From Tautonia sociabilis (GTDB lineage Bacteria; Planctomycetota; Planctomycetia; Isosphaerales; Isosphaeraceae): DNA of 64,000 bases. The notes below the pieces were generated by a model. It was not told the DNA's origin and ran no database searches. It saw only the letters and a program-made list of their open reading frames with translations. A program made the translations under genes and the position numbers. The stretch covers positions 1 to 64,000 of the forward strand of contig NZ_RYZH01000005.1 in the NCBI RefSeq assembly GCF_003977685.1. Reading direction: 5' to 3'. Positions 29,730 through 38,723 of this stretch are shown piece by piece; within the stretch, counting starts at the first letter, position 1, and every line of letters starts with the position of its first letter.

Positions 29730-30881
29730 ATGGCGGTCGATGCGGCGATGGCGATGGCCTGGGTCTTCGACCTGAACAACTGCCGGGGGGCCACCGGCGT
29801 CACTCGGCACGCCCTGGCGCAGCTCGATCGGCTGATCGCCCGACCGGAGGTCCGGCTCACCGTCGTCTCCGGGAGGATCGCCGAGCCCGACGGCCTCGCG
29901 TTCTGGGAGACGCTGGAGGACCGGCCCTCCCCTCCTCGTCGCCGGGAACTGCCCATCTCGACGAAGAACGCCCTCCGATTCTGGCGGGTGGTCGGCTGGC
30001 CCCCCCTGGAGCTCTGGACCGGCCGGCTCGACTGGATCTACAGCCCGGCCGAATACTACGTCCCCTCCCTGCGCGCCCGTCGCGCCGTGACCAGCCACGA
30101 CATCCTGCAGGATCTCCGCTACGGCTCGAACAGCCGCCGGGAGCTGCTGGGCCACGCCTTCGGCACGGCCGACCGGATCCTCTCGGTCTCCCGATTCAAC
30201 ACGGAACAATTGCTCGAACGCTTCCCCGAGTGCAAGGGGAAGGTCGCCACCGTGCCCAACGGCGCCGACGACCTCTTCTTCGAACCGGCCTCCCAGGACG
30301 AGCGTGCGGCCGTCCGAGCCGACATCGGGATCCGACCCGGGCAGCCGTACCTGCTCTCGGTGGCCAACTTCCAGCCGAGGAAGAACCTCCCCCGGCTTGT
30401 CCGGGCCGCCGGCACGCTCCCGGAAGTGGCCGGGGGAGAACTCGCCGTGGTGTTGATCGGCGAGGGCTCCGAGTCGCTCGCCGAGCCGATCCGGAGGGAG
30501 ATCGCCGCGCTTGGCCCGAAGGCGAGCGTGGTCATGCCCGGCTACCGCCAGGGGGCCAGGCTGCGGGCCCTCTTCGCCGAGGCCTCGGCGCTGGTCTTCC
30601 CCTCGACCTGCGAGAGCTTCGGCATCCCCGCCGTCGAGGCGATGGCCCAGGGATGCCCGGTCGCCCTGGCCGACTCCACCGCCTTGCCCGAGGTCGCCGG
30701 CGAGGCCGGCTGGTACTTCGACCCCGAGTCGGACGAGGCGATCGCCGCGACCCTGCGAGAACTGCTCGACCGGCCTGAGGAGCGCGCCCGCCGGGTCGCC
30801 CTCGGCCGGGAGATCGCCGCCGGGTTCCGCTGGGACCGCTCGAACGACCTGCTCATGGCCGCCCTCCGGGACGAGGGCTGA
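29730..30881 (+). CDS. GT-B glycosyltransferase (GT4-like)
   Basis: A 383-residue glycosyltransferase with the GT-B fold. The N-terminal half has LNNCRGATGVTRHALAQ and DRILSVSRFNTEQLL with VPNGADDLFF. The C-terminal half has LLSVANFQPRKNLPRLV and the nucleotide-sugar EX7E motif in TCESFGIPAVEAMAQG, followed by GGxP-like VALADSTALPEVAGEAG. It transfers an activated sugar to a lipid or polysaccharide acceptor that cannot be named. ATGs at 29730, 29748 and 29754 are all in frame within a GCGATG-type repeat; the first is listed. Confidence 0.85.
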   Translation: MAVDAAMAMAWVFDLNNCRGATGVTRHALAQLDRLIARPEVRLTVVSGRIAEPDGLAFWETLEDRPSPPRRRELPISTKNALRFWRVVGWPPLELWTGRLDWIYSPAEYYVPSLRARRAVTSHDILQDLRYGSNSRRELLGHAFGTADRILSVSRFNTEQLLERFPECKGKVATVPNGADDLFFEPASQDERAAVRADIGIRPGQPYLLSVANFQPRKNLPRLVRAAGTLPEVAGGELAVVLIGEGSESLAEPIRREIAALGPKASVVMPGYRQGARLRALFAEASALVFPSTCESFGIPAVEAMAQGCPVALADSTALPEVAGEAGWYFDPESDEAIAATLRELLDRPEERARRVALGREIAAGFRWDRSNDLLMAALRDEG

Positions 30882-30970
30882 CAACCAACCGCCCCGGGCC
30901 GGCCTCGGATCGAGGTCCGGTCGCGGCCGAAAGGAATCCCCCGGACGTCCTCGACCCGGGCGGGGCCTCG

Positions 30971-31035
30971 GTGCGGACCGATCCCGTCGTGGCGTCTCGG
31001 GATCGATCCGCACAACGAACCCTCCAGCGGAGGGT
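30971..31035. terminator. Two hairpins between convergent genes
   Basis: A 16-bp stem with one mismatch (arms 30971-30986 and 30998-31013, 11-base loop) is followed by a perfect 7-bp stem ACCCTCC-AGC-GGAGGGT (31019-31035). They lie between the stops of the glycosyltransferase (30881) and the HMA protein (31054), the position of a bidirectional terminator. No T-run is present. Confidence 0.5.
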
Positions 31036-31053
31036 CCGCGGCGCGATTGGGCT

Positions 31054-31602
31054 TCAGTCCTTCTTAACCTTCACGTGGAAGCCGGCCTCGTTGAGGGCCG
31101 AGACGGCGGCCTTCGCGTCGAAGTCGCCGGTGAGGGTGACCGTCTCGGTGCGGGCCTCGGCGGTGATCGACTCGATGCCGTCAACCTCGTCGAGGGCGCC
31201 GGTGATGGCCCGGGAGCAGCCGGGGCAGCAGTTGTGGGCGCCGGTGAGGGTGAGGGACGTGACCTTGCCCTCGGGAGCCCCGGAGTCGTCCTTGGGCTTC
31301 ACGTCGTCGCAGTCGGAGGTGCCGTGGTAGCCGGCGTCGGTGAGGGCGTCGAGGGCGGCCTGCGCGGCCTTCACCTCCGGGGCGACGATGACGATAACGC
31401 CGGCGTCGCGGTCGGCGGTGACCGTGGCGGCCTCGACCTTCGCGGCGGCCTCGTCGACACCCCGGACACAGGCGCCGCAGCAGAGGTGGACCCCCTCGAC
31501 CGTGACCTTGGCCTCGTCAGCCGAGGCGGAAACGGCGAGGGCGACGGCCGGCGCCAGCAGGACGGCCAGGCCGAGGAGAGCGAGCGATCGGATCGGCGTC
31601 AT
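31054..31602 (-). CDS. Exported protein with two heavy-metal-associated (HMA) domains
   Basis: A 182-residue protein with a signal peptide (residues 5-25, ending AVSASA) and two HMA-like ferredoxin folds. Each has a CCxxC metal site rather than the usual CxxC: HLCCGACVRGV (Cys41, 42, 45) and HNCCPGCSRAI (Cys125, 126, 129). Such domains bind Cu(I), Zn or similar soft metals. The location outside the cytoplasm suggests a periplasmic metal carrier or scavenger. It converges with the glycosyltransferase gene. No metal ATPase lies next to it. Confidence 0.8.
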   Translation of the reverse strand: MTPIRSLALLGLAVLLAPAVALAVSASADEAKVTVEGVHLCCGACVRGVDEAAAKVEAATVTADRDAGVIVIVAPEVKAAQAALDALTDAGYHGTSDCDDVKPKDDSGAPEGKVTSLTLTGAHNCCPGCSRAITGALDEVDGIESITAEARTETVTLTGDFDAKAAVSALNEAGFHVKVKKD

Positions 31603-32201
31603 GGTCCCAGTGGTCTCCCGTACCCGACGACTCCGCCGGGGCATCGACGGCGGCGACGCGGCGGCCGGTCCCCCCGGCCCCGCCGCCCCCGTCCCGAGCC
31701 CGACCGGATCGGCCAGGGCCCGGGCCAACCATTGTTCAACATCGCGATCCGTCGGGCAAGCCCGAGCGGCGGTCGCTCTCGTCCCGGGAACGCCCGAGCG
31801 CCCAGGGCTCCCGCGAAGATCGATCGTTGTGCGATCGGGTCGTTTCTCGGCTTCGGTTCGAGTTCGAGGTGGCCTCCGGAATCGGAGGTTGGCCTCGGTG
31901 ATGTCAGGTCCGACTGCCCGGACAGTCGGGGAGCGGCCGGGCATCGAGCCCGACGACGTCCCGGAGAGGACCAACCGAGCACCAGGGTTCCCCCCCCGAG
32001 CAACCCCCTCGCCTCGACCGAGCAATCGACCGGGTCGCTCGACGAGAGGCGAACAACGCATCTCGACCCGCCGGCATCGCGAGATGGGCCAACCCGATGC
32101 CGGGTCGGCCCGTCGTGCGATTGCTCCTCCGAGCCCACGTTGAGGAGGAGCACCGAATCGGGCCACCCCCCTCGCCATCCCCGGAGCTGGCGAGAACCAA
32201 G
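31603..32201. other. 599-base intergenic region, no gene seen
   Basis: This spacer separates two minus-strand genes (methanethiol-oxidase-like upstream, HMA protein downstream). No protein-like frame stands out on either strand. It has two neighbouring perfect hairpins: CCTCCG-GAAT-CGGAGG (31873-31888) and CCGACTG-CCCGGA-CAGTCGG (31910-31929). It should include the end of the upstream transcript and the promoter of the HMA gene. Confidence 0.5.
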
Positions 32202-33419
32202 TCAGTTCACAAGCATATCATGACCGCGAGCGGGCCCTGTTGGGAACCTGGTCAGATCGATGTCGAAGAACGGGTCGACTTTCATGCCGTCCGGGCCAAT
32301 GTGCACCAGCCGGACGCAGAAGTTCTCCGAGCGGTCGAGCGTCGAGAGCAGCGAGTTTGTCACATACATGCGCTTGCCGTCGAAGGTGACGTGCATCATG
32401 TTCGGCTGGACGCATGGGACGACCGTGCTGGTGAGCACCGGCTTCTCCGGGTCGGAGACGTCCCACTGCTGGATCTCGTCCCCACCGAAGCAGGAAACGT
32501 AGAGGAAGCGATCATCGGGGCTCTGCCTCAAATCGGCTGGCAGCGCCGCCGTGTCCGCCACCTTCTTCGCCTCGTAGGTGCCGTCGCCCCGGCCCTGGAA
32601 GAGGTAGAGGGAATTGTCGAGGGCACAGTTGGTGAACCCATAATTCTTTCCGGGAATGAGCGACCAGCGGACCTCCAGCGGGGCGAGGCCCGCCTCCATG
32701 ACCTGGATCGGCCTCCGATCCTTCAGATCCCAGACGATCAGCTCGTTGCCGAAGTCCTCGAGGTCCATCTCGGCGAACGGGCGACCGTAGTTGCGCAGGG
32801 GAGTGAACGAACTGGACACCATGCGGTTGAGCTCGGGTTTGACGGCGACGTCGTAGCCGTAGGGGGCGTCCTCGGGCTGATCGATGCGGCGGATGAAGCG
32901 GCCGTCGTTGGTGAACTCGGCCAGGCCGGCGGGGAGGCCGCCGTCGGCGTCGCCGAGGAAGGTCAGGAGCATCCGCCCCGGCAGCGCGTAGTAGGTGTGC
33001 GGCCCGGAGAGGCCCGTCTGCTCAGGCACGTCGTCGAGCACCTTCTCGATCCTCGGGGCGGCCGGGTCGGTCGCCACGTCGATGATCCAGATCCGGCTGG
33101 AGAACAAGCCGCCGGCCCAGATGCGCGTGCGGTCGTCGGTGAACCCCCAGTGGTGGGTTTCGTTCCCCTTCGAGCCGAGGTCGAGCGTGTGAATGATCGT
33201 CCCGAAGGTCGGGCTGGCACGGTCGACGTCAATGGTGATGACAAAATCATTGTCCTGCGCGTCGGCGTCAACACAGAACACATACAGGTATTTCTCCATC
33301 CGATCGAGCCGCCGGACATAGGGCGAGAGGCACGTCTCGGCCCCGGCCACCGACGGGATGAGCAGGGCCGCCGCGGCGAGGCCGAGGAGCCATCGCAGCC
33401 GGGGGCGTCGCGTGATCAT
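32202..33419 (-). CDS. Exported methanethiol oxidase/selenium-binding protein family
   Basis: A 405-residue protein of the SELENBP1/MtoX family. After a signal peptide (residues 8-26, ending VAGA) come family blocks: DVDRASPTFGTIIHTLDL, NETHHWGF, SSRIWIIDVATDPAAP, LAPLEVRWS, SPDDRFLYVSCFGGDEIQQWD, DVSDPEKP, FDGKRMYVTNSL and a C-terminal GHDML. Bacterial members are periplasmic copper enzymes that oxidise methanethiol to formaldehyde, sulphide and peroxide. The His pairs HH in NETHHW fit metal binding. AAGGAG precedes the ATG. A 65-residue gene lies 47 bases upstream on the same strand. Whether the enzyme uses methanethiol here is inference. Confidence 0.85.
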   Translation of the reverse strand: MITRRPRLRWLLGLAAAALLIPSVAGAETCLSPYVRRLDRMEKYLYVFCVDADAQDNDFVITIDVDRASPTFGTIIHTLDLGSKGNETHHWGFTDDRTRIWAGGLFSSRIWIIDVATDPAAPRIEKVLDDVPEQTGLSGPHTYYALPGRMLLTFLGDADGGLPAGLAEFTNDGRFIRRIDQPEDAPYGYDVAVKPELNRMVSSSFTPLRNYGRPFAEMDLEDFGNELIVWDLKDRRPIQVMEAGLAPLEVRWSLIPGKNYGFTNCALDNSLYLFQGRGDGTYEAKKVADTAALPADLRQSPDDRFLYVSCFGGDEIQQWDVSDPEKPVLTSTVVPCVQPNMMHVTFDGKRMYVTNSLLSTLDRSENFCVRLVHIGPDGMKVDPFFDIDLTRFPTGPARGHDMLVN

Positions 33420-33466
33420 GCGGGATGCTCCTTGCTTCAGAGGGAGGGAGGAGGGTCGGCCGTTGG

Positions 33467-33664
33467 TCAAGAGGCGGGGCCGGCCGCCTGATCGGGTTCG
33501 ATGGCAATGGAATCGAGCCAGCGGCGGAACGTCTCGGCGTCTCCGCCACGAAGGGTGGTGGCCTTCGCGGTGTTGAAGAAGATCTCCACGTCGACCCCCG
33601 TGTCCCGGATCTCCGTGACCATCGCCATATTCAGATACATACCCCCGATCTTCACCAGCATCAT
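33467..33664 (-). CDS. Small conserved-looking protein, 65 aa
   Basis: A 65-residue protein opening MMLVKIGGMYLNMAMVTEI, followed by a second pair of strands (VDVEIFFNTAKATTLRG) and a helix DAETFRRWLDSI. The pattern suggests a compact beta-sheet, similar to small planctomycete proteins and to the FlbD-like fold (recalled impression). GGAGG lies eight bases before the start. It lies just upstream of the methanethiol-oxidase-like gene on the same strand, so co-transcription is likely. No function is assigned. Confidence 0.6.
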   Translation of the reverse strand: MMLVKIGGMYLNMAMVTEIRDTGVDVEIFFNTAKATTLRGGDAETFRRWLDSIAIEPDQAAGPAS

Positions 33665-33834
33665 CGTGGGCCTCCGAGTGAAATCCCCCGGCCGACTCGT
33701 CCTGGAGGGCGATCCCGGCCGGCGCCGAGGGGGACATCGGTCATCACTTTACCATATCCCGGGCCCGCTCACACCGAGCCGTCCGGCCCTCGTTCTTCTC
33801 TTCGCCCTGCTGATCGCTCTTACGCTCTCAGGCT

Positions 33835-35127
33835 TCAACTCCCATCTCGGCCGCAGGAACGAACGGTCGACGAGGCGCCCGGGGCCTCAGCCCCCCGGAT
33901 GCAAGAGGCCCCGTCGGCCGCCCGGCAGACGTAGGCCCGGGCCTCGGCGCCGGTCCTTCGGGAGTAGTCTCGGACCACGGCGGCGGCGAACTCCTCGGCG
34001 CGGTCGGCCCGCACGAGGTTGACCGTGCACCCGGCCCAGCCCGCCCCGCTCAGCTTGCCGCCGAGGAAGCCGGGGGCCGCCTCGGCCGATTCGATCAGGA
34101 CATCCAGCGCCTTCGAGCTATTCTCGAAGTCGTCCCGACTCGAGGCATGAGAGGCCGACATGAGCCGGCCCAGCTCGACCACGTCCCCCCTGCGCAGCGC
34201 CTCGACCCCCTGTCGGACGCGGTCGTTCTCCGTCAGCACGTGCCGGGCTCTCCGGAAGCCGACGGGGTCGAGCCGCTCCCGGTATGCGTTCAGATCCTCG
34301 AGGGTCACGTCCCGCAGCGACTCCACCGGAGGAGGAGGCCGATACGGGTCGGAGCGGGACGACGCCGGCGGATGCTCCCGAAAGTAGGAGACGATCCGGT
34401 CACACTCCTCCCGGCGGCGGTTGTACATCCCGTCGGCCAGCTTCCTGGAGGTCCTCGAGTCGCAGACGACGATCGCCGGCGCCGGCTCCCCCAGCGGCAG
34501 TCGCTCGAAGGTGAAGCTGGCGCAATCAAGCATGAGCGCGTGATCGGTCTTGCCGAACAGGGCGCAGAACTGGTCGAGCAGGCCGGAGGCGACGCCGACG
34601 TACTGGTTTTCCGCCTTCCGGAGCGTGTGCGCCAGCGCCATCCGGTCGTCGACCTCGACCGCCGCCTCCTCCTGTTCCTGGCCCAGCAGGCCGGCCCCCA
34701 GCAGGAAGAGGGCCACGGCGGCCTCCAGGCTCGCCGAGCTGGAGAGCCCCGCCTCCAGGGGCACGTCCCCCGCGACCGCCGCTTCGAAGCCGGACCGGAT
34801 CGGCCCGAGGCGATCGGCCATGGCCAGGCAGACCCCCCGGACGTATCGTCCCCAGGAGCCGGTCGGCTCGGGGCCTGGGGCGTCGATCGGGAAGCCGTAC
34901 AGGTCGTCGAACGGCTCGGAGTAGAGCCAGGCCTCCCGCCCCCCCGCCGGTCTCCCGGCGACGGCGGTCAGGCGGTCGATCGCCGCCGCCAGCACGAGGC
35001 CGTTGTTGTAATCCGTGTGGTTGCCCAGCAGCTCCACGCGGCCGGGGGCGATCCCCACGCAGGTCGCCTCGGCGCCGAAGCGGGAGAGGAAGGCGGCCCG
35101 TGCTCGATCGGCGGGGTGTCCCAACAT
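33835..35127 (-). CDS. galK: Galactokinase (GHMP kinase family)
   Basis: A 430-residue GHMP-family sugar kinase. The galactokinase signature GRVELLGNHTDYNNG is near residue 30. The ATP loop is PLEAGLSSSASLE, and the third motif is GGKLSGAGWAGCTV. The sequence VASGLLDQFCALFGKTDHALMLDC contains the usual catalytic-Asp region. It phosphorylates galactose at C1 in the Leloir pathway; the rest of the pathway is not in the window. GGGAGG lies upstream of the ATG. A C-terminal tail of about 20 residues beyond the fold is Ser/Gly/Arg-rich. Confidence 0.9.
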   Translation of the reverse strand: MLGHPADRARAAFLSRFGAEATCVGIAPGRVELLGNHTDYNNGLVLAAAIDRLTAVAGRPAGGREAWLYSEPFDDLYGFPIDAPGPEPTGSWGRYVRGVCLAMADRLGPIRSGFEAAVAGDVPLEAGLSSSASLEAAVALFLLGAGLLGQEQEEAAVEVDDRMALAHTLRKAENQYVGVASGLLDQFCALFGKTDHALMLDCASFTFERLPLGEPAPAIVVCDSRTSRKLADGMYNRRREECDRIVSYFREHPPASSRSDPYRPPPPVESLRDVTLEDLNAYRERLDPVGFRRARHVLTENDRVRQGVEALRRGDVVELGRLMSASHASSRDDFENSSKALDVLIESAEAAPGFLGGKLSGAGWAGCTVNLVRADRAEEFAAAVVRDYSRRTGAEARAYVCRAADGASCIRGAEAPGASSTVRSCGRDGS

Positions 35128-35328
35128 GGCTCAGGCCCTCCCTCGGCGTCGCTCCGGTTCGTTCCCTCGTCCTCGGTCGGCCGGGAACATCCCGGCCTCC
35201 GCCGCCGAGGAGCCCGACCTCGGGCCGCCGCTGGCGATTGCCTCCCGCTCGCGGCCGTCTCCGGCGAGGGCCGGAGGCGGTCGAGGATGGCGAGCACGTC
35301 GCCGGGCCGCGGGACGACTCGGCGATCG

Positions 35329-35358
35329 GCGATGGCGATGGCGATGGCGATGGCGATG
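35329..35358. repeat. Hexanucleotide repeat (GCGATG)x5
   Basis: Five perfect GCGATG units in tandem in the galK-pfk spacer. The same hexamer occurs as a short run at the start of the glycosyltransferase gene near 29745. Slippage could change the spacer length. Confidence 0.9.
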
Positions 35359-35503
35359 CTCGAGGCGGTCCAGGCCGCCGGCGCGATTCCCCCGGGGCGA
35401 GGGTACGGAGAACCTGTCCCGATTGTATGCCCGGCCCTCCCCTGGCGTCAGCCGGCTCTCCCCTCGGATCGCTTCGACGCCCTCGGATGCCGTGACCCGC
35501 TCC

Positions 35504-35533
35504 TCGACGCGGCTGGTCGAGATCGAGTATAAC
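35504..35533 (+). promoter_or_regulatory. Candidate sigma-70 promoter for phosphofructokinase
   Basis: TCGACG (-35, 4 of 6) and TATAAC (-10, 5 of 6) are separated by 18 bases. The predicted transcript start is about 45 bases before the ATG at 35586. Confidence 0.35.
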
Positions 35534-35585
35534 CACGCTCGGACGAGAGGATTCGGTTGCGGAGCGACACCGGGAGCGGGCCATC

Positions 35586-36698
35586 ATGGAGTCGACGACG
35601 TTCCCCATCCGTCGGATCGGGATCTCGACCGGGGGAGGAGACGCCCCCGGCCTCAACGCGGTGATCCGGGCGGCGGTGGTCTCGGCCGTGAACCGGGGCT
35701 GGGAGGTCGTCGGCATCCGGGACGGCTTCGACGGCGTTTTGACCCCCGAGCGCTTCCCCGACGGCGGCCTGATGCCGCTGGACGCCGATCGGGTCCGGGG
35801 CATTACCCACCTGGGCGGGACGATCCTCGGCACGACCAACAAGAACAACCCGCTGCGCTACCCTGTCCGCCGCCCCGACGGGACCATGGCGACGATCGAC
35901 CGCACCCCGGAGCTGGCCGATCGGCTCAAGGAGAACGTCGACGCGGTGATCTCCGTCGGCGGCGACGGCTCGATGGAGATCGCCCACGCGCTGAGCCGCC
36001 TCGGCGTCCGCATCGTTGGCGTGCCCAAGACGATCGACAACGACCTCGACGGCACGGTCCTCACCTTCGGGTTCCTGACCGCGGTGGACTTCGCCACGCA
36101 GTGCATCGACCGCCTGCACTCGACCGCCGAGGCACACGAGCGGGTCATCGTGATCGAGGTCATGGGCCGCTACGCCGGCTGGATCGCGCTGCACTGCGGC
36201 ATCGCCGCGACGGCCGACGTGATCCTCCTGCCCGAGATCCCCTTCGACCTGGAGCCGGTCGCCCGGAAGATCGCGGAGCGAGATCGCATCGGCCGCCATT
36301 TCTCCCTGGTCGTCGTGGCCGAGGGGGCCCGCCCCCGGGGGGGAGAGGTTTCGCTCGTCCCCGGCGAGCCGGGGCGCGTCGAGCGCCTGGGCGGCATGGG
36401 AGAGAAGGTCGCCGAGGGGATCCGGGCGACGACCGGCAAGGACGTCCGCGTCGTCGTCCTCGGCCACCTGCTCCGAGGGGGCTCCCCCTCCCCCTCCGAC
36501 CGCCTGCTTGCCCTCCGCTTCGGCGCCGCCGCCGTCCGCACCCTCGCCGAGGGCCGCGACGGCGTGATGGTCGCCCTCGACCCCCCCGACGTGAAGTACG
36601 TCCCCCTCGATCTTGCCACCCACCGCATGAAGTCCGTTCCCCTGGACGGCGACACCATCCGCACCGGCCGGGAGCTGGGCATCTGCTTCGGAGACTGA
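35586..36698 (+). CDS. pfkA: 6-phosphofructokinase (group with Gly104/Lys124)
   Basis: A 370-residue phosphofructokinase. The nucleotide site is TGGGDAPGLN with GGDGSM (Gly at the 104-equivalent position). The catalytic loop is PKTIDNDLDGT (Lys at the 124-equivalent). Further sites are MGRYAGWIAL and LGHLLRGGSPSPSDR. PPi-dependent enzymes have Asp104/Lys124, and classical ATP enzymes have Gly104/Gly124. The mixed Gly/Lys type is known from ATP-dependent enzymes such as those of Streptomyces and trypanosomes. ATP use is therefore favoured. It catalyses fructose-6-phosphate to fructose-1,6-bisphosphate in glycolysis. It converges with the YjbQ gene. Confidence 0.9.
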   Translation: MESTTFPIRRIGISTGGGDAPGLNAVIRAAVVSAVNRGWEVVGIRDGFDGVLTPERFPDGGLMPLDADRVRGITHLGGTILGTTNKNNPLRYPVRRPDGTMATIDRTPELADRLKENVDAVISVGGDGSMEIAHALSRLGVRIVGVPKTIDNDLDGTVLTFGFLTAVDFATQCIDRLHSTAEAHERVIVIEVMGRYAGWIALHCGIAATADVILLPEIPFDLEPVARKIAERDRIGRHFSLVVVAEGARPRGGEVSLVPGEPGRVERLGGMGEKVAEGIRATTGKDVRVVVLGHLLRGGSPSPSDRLLALRFGAAAVRTLAEGRDGVMVALDPPDVKYVPLDLATHRMKSVPLDGDTIRTGRELGICFGD

Positions 36699-36849
36699 CC
36701 CCGCCGCCGATCGCCGGAGGGATCGCCAGGAGGCTTCCCTCGGGCGCAAGGGGCCGGGGCGCTCGGGGCCGATCGCCGAGCCCCATCGGACCCCGGCATG
36801 CTCCCGGTCCGTCCCGCTTTGAGAGCCTCCCGGCGACGGCCCCTCTCCC

Positions 36850-37266
36850 CTACGCTCCCATCACGGTCACGACGACCTCCCTCCTCCTCGGCTTGACGTC
36901 GCATTCCAGCAGGAAGACCTGCTGCCAGGTGCCGAGCACCGGGGCCCCATCGGCGACCGGCACGCACAGGGACGGCCCCAGCAGGGTGGCCTGGAGGTGG
37001 GAATGGCCGTTGCCGTCGTGCCAGGCGCGCTCGTGGCCGTACTCGGGGCTCGGGGGGATGAGGCGATCGAGCAGCTCGGGGAGGTCGTCGCGGAGCCCGG
37101 GCTCGAACTCGATCGTGCCCAGCGCCGCCGTGCTGCCGACGACGCACAGATGGGCCACTCCGGTCCGGATCCCGGAGCGATCGATCAGCGAGGAGAGCTC
37201 CTCGGTGAGGTCGATGAGGTCCCGATGGCCTCGGGTCGGGCGTCGGATTCGATCCTGGTAGGTCAT
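36850..37266 (-). CDS. YjbQ/UPF0047 family protein
   Basis: A 138-residue single-domain protein of the YjbQ (UPF0047) family. The signature is NGHSHLQATLLGPSLCVPV with GTWQQVFLLECD near the end. Members have weak thiamine-phosphate synthase activity in vitro and an unclear real role. The His residues of GHSH and the mid-chain EYGHERAWHDGNGH region are available for metal binding. It is divergent from the dipeptidase gene (162-base spacer). Confidence 0.85.
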   Translation of the reverse strand: MTYQDRIRRPTRGHRDLIDLTEELSSLIDRSGIRTGVAHLCVVGSTAALGTIEFEPGLRDDLPELLDRLIPPSPEYGHERAWHDGNGHSHLQATLLGPSLCVPVADGAPVLGTWQQVFLLECDVKPRRREVVVTVMGA

Positions 37267-37428
37267 CGTCGGGCTCCCGGTCGTCGGGCCTCGGCCGACG
37301 ACAGGCCATCTCCGGCCGAGGGGACGCATCCGGGCCGCTTGCTCCCGGCCCCCCGGGCCAATCACAATAGGGCCCGTCCCGGGCCCGCCGCAAGAAGGCC
37401 GGCCCGCACCCGATCGCGGAGCCCTCCG

Positions 37429-38682
37429 ATGCCCCCGAGCCCGATCAGCTGCCTGTCCCCGGCGCTCCTCGCCGCCTGCCTGATCGCCCCCATGCCGGCC
37501 GACGACGACCCGGCGGCCGTCTCCCCCCGCGCCGCGGAGGTCCACGCCGCCGCTCTGCTCATCGACGGTCACAACGACCTGCCCTGGCGGCTCCGCCTCG
37601 ACGGCGACGTCGCCTTCGACTCGATCGACATCGCCGATCGGCTCGACTCCGGCCACACCGACATCCCCCGGCTGTTCGAGGGAGGGGTCGACGCCCAGTT
37701 CTGGTCCGTCTACATCCCCAGCGAGCAGCCCGACCCGGCCCGGACGGTCCTCCAGCAAATCGACCTGGTCTACCGCATGGCCGAACGCTACCCCGAGGCA
37801 TTCGAGATCGCCCGGACGGCCGACGACGTCGAGCGGATCGTCGCTTCCGGCCGCATCGCCTCGCTCATCGGCATCGAGGGGGGCGTGGCCATCGAGGGGG
37901 ACCTGGCGATGCTCCGCCAGTTCTCCCGCCTGGGGGTCCGCTACATGACCCTGACGCACAACAAGAGCCTGCCCTGGGCCGACGCCGCCACCGACGAGCC
38001 GATCAGCGACGGCCTCTCCCCCTTCGGCGAGCGCGTCGTCCGGGAGATGAACCGCCTGGGCATCCTCGTGGACATCTCCCATGTCTCCGAGGCGACCATG
38101 GACGACTGCCTCCGCGTCTCCGAGGCCCCGATCATCGCCAGCCATTCCAGCGCCTTCGCCCTCGCCCCCCACCCGCGCAACGTCCCCGATGCGATCCTCC
38201 GCCGCCTGCCGGAGAACGGCGGCGTGATCATGGTCAACTTCTACCCCGGGTTCATCGTGGCCGGATCCTCGCGCAAGCTCGCCGAGGCCCGCGCCCGCCT
38301 CCGAGCCGAACACCCCGACGACGCCTCTTTCGAGCGCGCCCTCGGCTCCTGGATCGACGAGCACGCCGAGGAGCTGCTCGGCAACGTCTCCGTTGTCGTT
38401 GACCACATCGATCACATCGTGCAGGTCGCCGGCATCGACCATGTCGGCCTCGGCGGCGACTACGACGGCATCGACCGCGTGCCGGTCGGCCTGGAGGACG
38501 TCTCCACCTACCCCCGGATCACCGACGAGCTGCTCCGCCGAGGCTACTCGGACGAGGACGTCCGCAAGATTCTCGGCGGCAATGCCCTCCGAGCGCTCCG
38601 AGAGGCCGAGCGCGTCGCCGATCGGCTCCGAGCCTCGACCCCCCCGGACGTCCAGCAGCCGGAGCGACCGGCGGAGGACTGA
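37429..38682 (+). CDS. Exported membrane dipeptidase, peptidase family M19
   Basis: A 417-residue M19 (renal-type) dipeptidase with a signal peptide (residues 7-24). The zinc ligands are visible as DGHND (His and Asp), Glu in GIEGG, His in IIASHSS and His in APHPRN. The later VDHIDHIVQVAGIDHVGLGGDYDG block and the EDVRKILGGNALR ending are typical. These enzymes cleave dipeptides, including D-amino-acid-containing or beta-lactam-like ones, outside the cytoplasm. The ATG at 37429 has GGAG upstream and begins the signal peptide. A second M19-related protein, lacking zinc ligands, lies at 46319-47284. Confidence 0.9.
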   Translation: MPPSPISCLSPALLAACLIAPMPADDDPAAVSPRAAEVHAAALLIDGHNDLPWRLRLDGDVAFDSIDIADRLDSGHTDIPRLFEGGVDAQFWSVYIPSEQPDPARTVLQQIDLVYRMAERYPEAFEIARTADDVERIVASGRIASLIGIEGGVAIEGDLAMLRQFSRLGVRYMTLTHNKSLPWADAATDEPISDGLSPFGERVVREMNRLGILVDISHVSEATMDDCLRVSEAPIIASHSSAFALAPHPRNVPDAILRRLPENGGVIMVNFYPGFIVAGSSRKLAEARARLRAEHPDDASFERALGSWIDEHAEELLGNVSVVVDHIDHIVQVAGIDHVGLGGDYDGIDRVPVGLEDVSTYPRITDELLRRGYSDEDVRKILGGNALRALREAERVADRLRASTPPDVQQPERPAED

Positions 38683-38723
38683 CCCGGGGGCCTCTCCTCT
38701 CCTCATCCCGGGCCTGCTCGGAG

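Larger units (their letters stand above)
35128..35585. other. 458-base divergent region between galK and pfk
   Basis: No gene is accepted here. It contains the GCGATG hexamer tract (35329-35358) and a promoter candidate for the phosphofructokinase gene (35504-35533). Confidence 0.5.
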
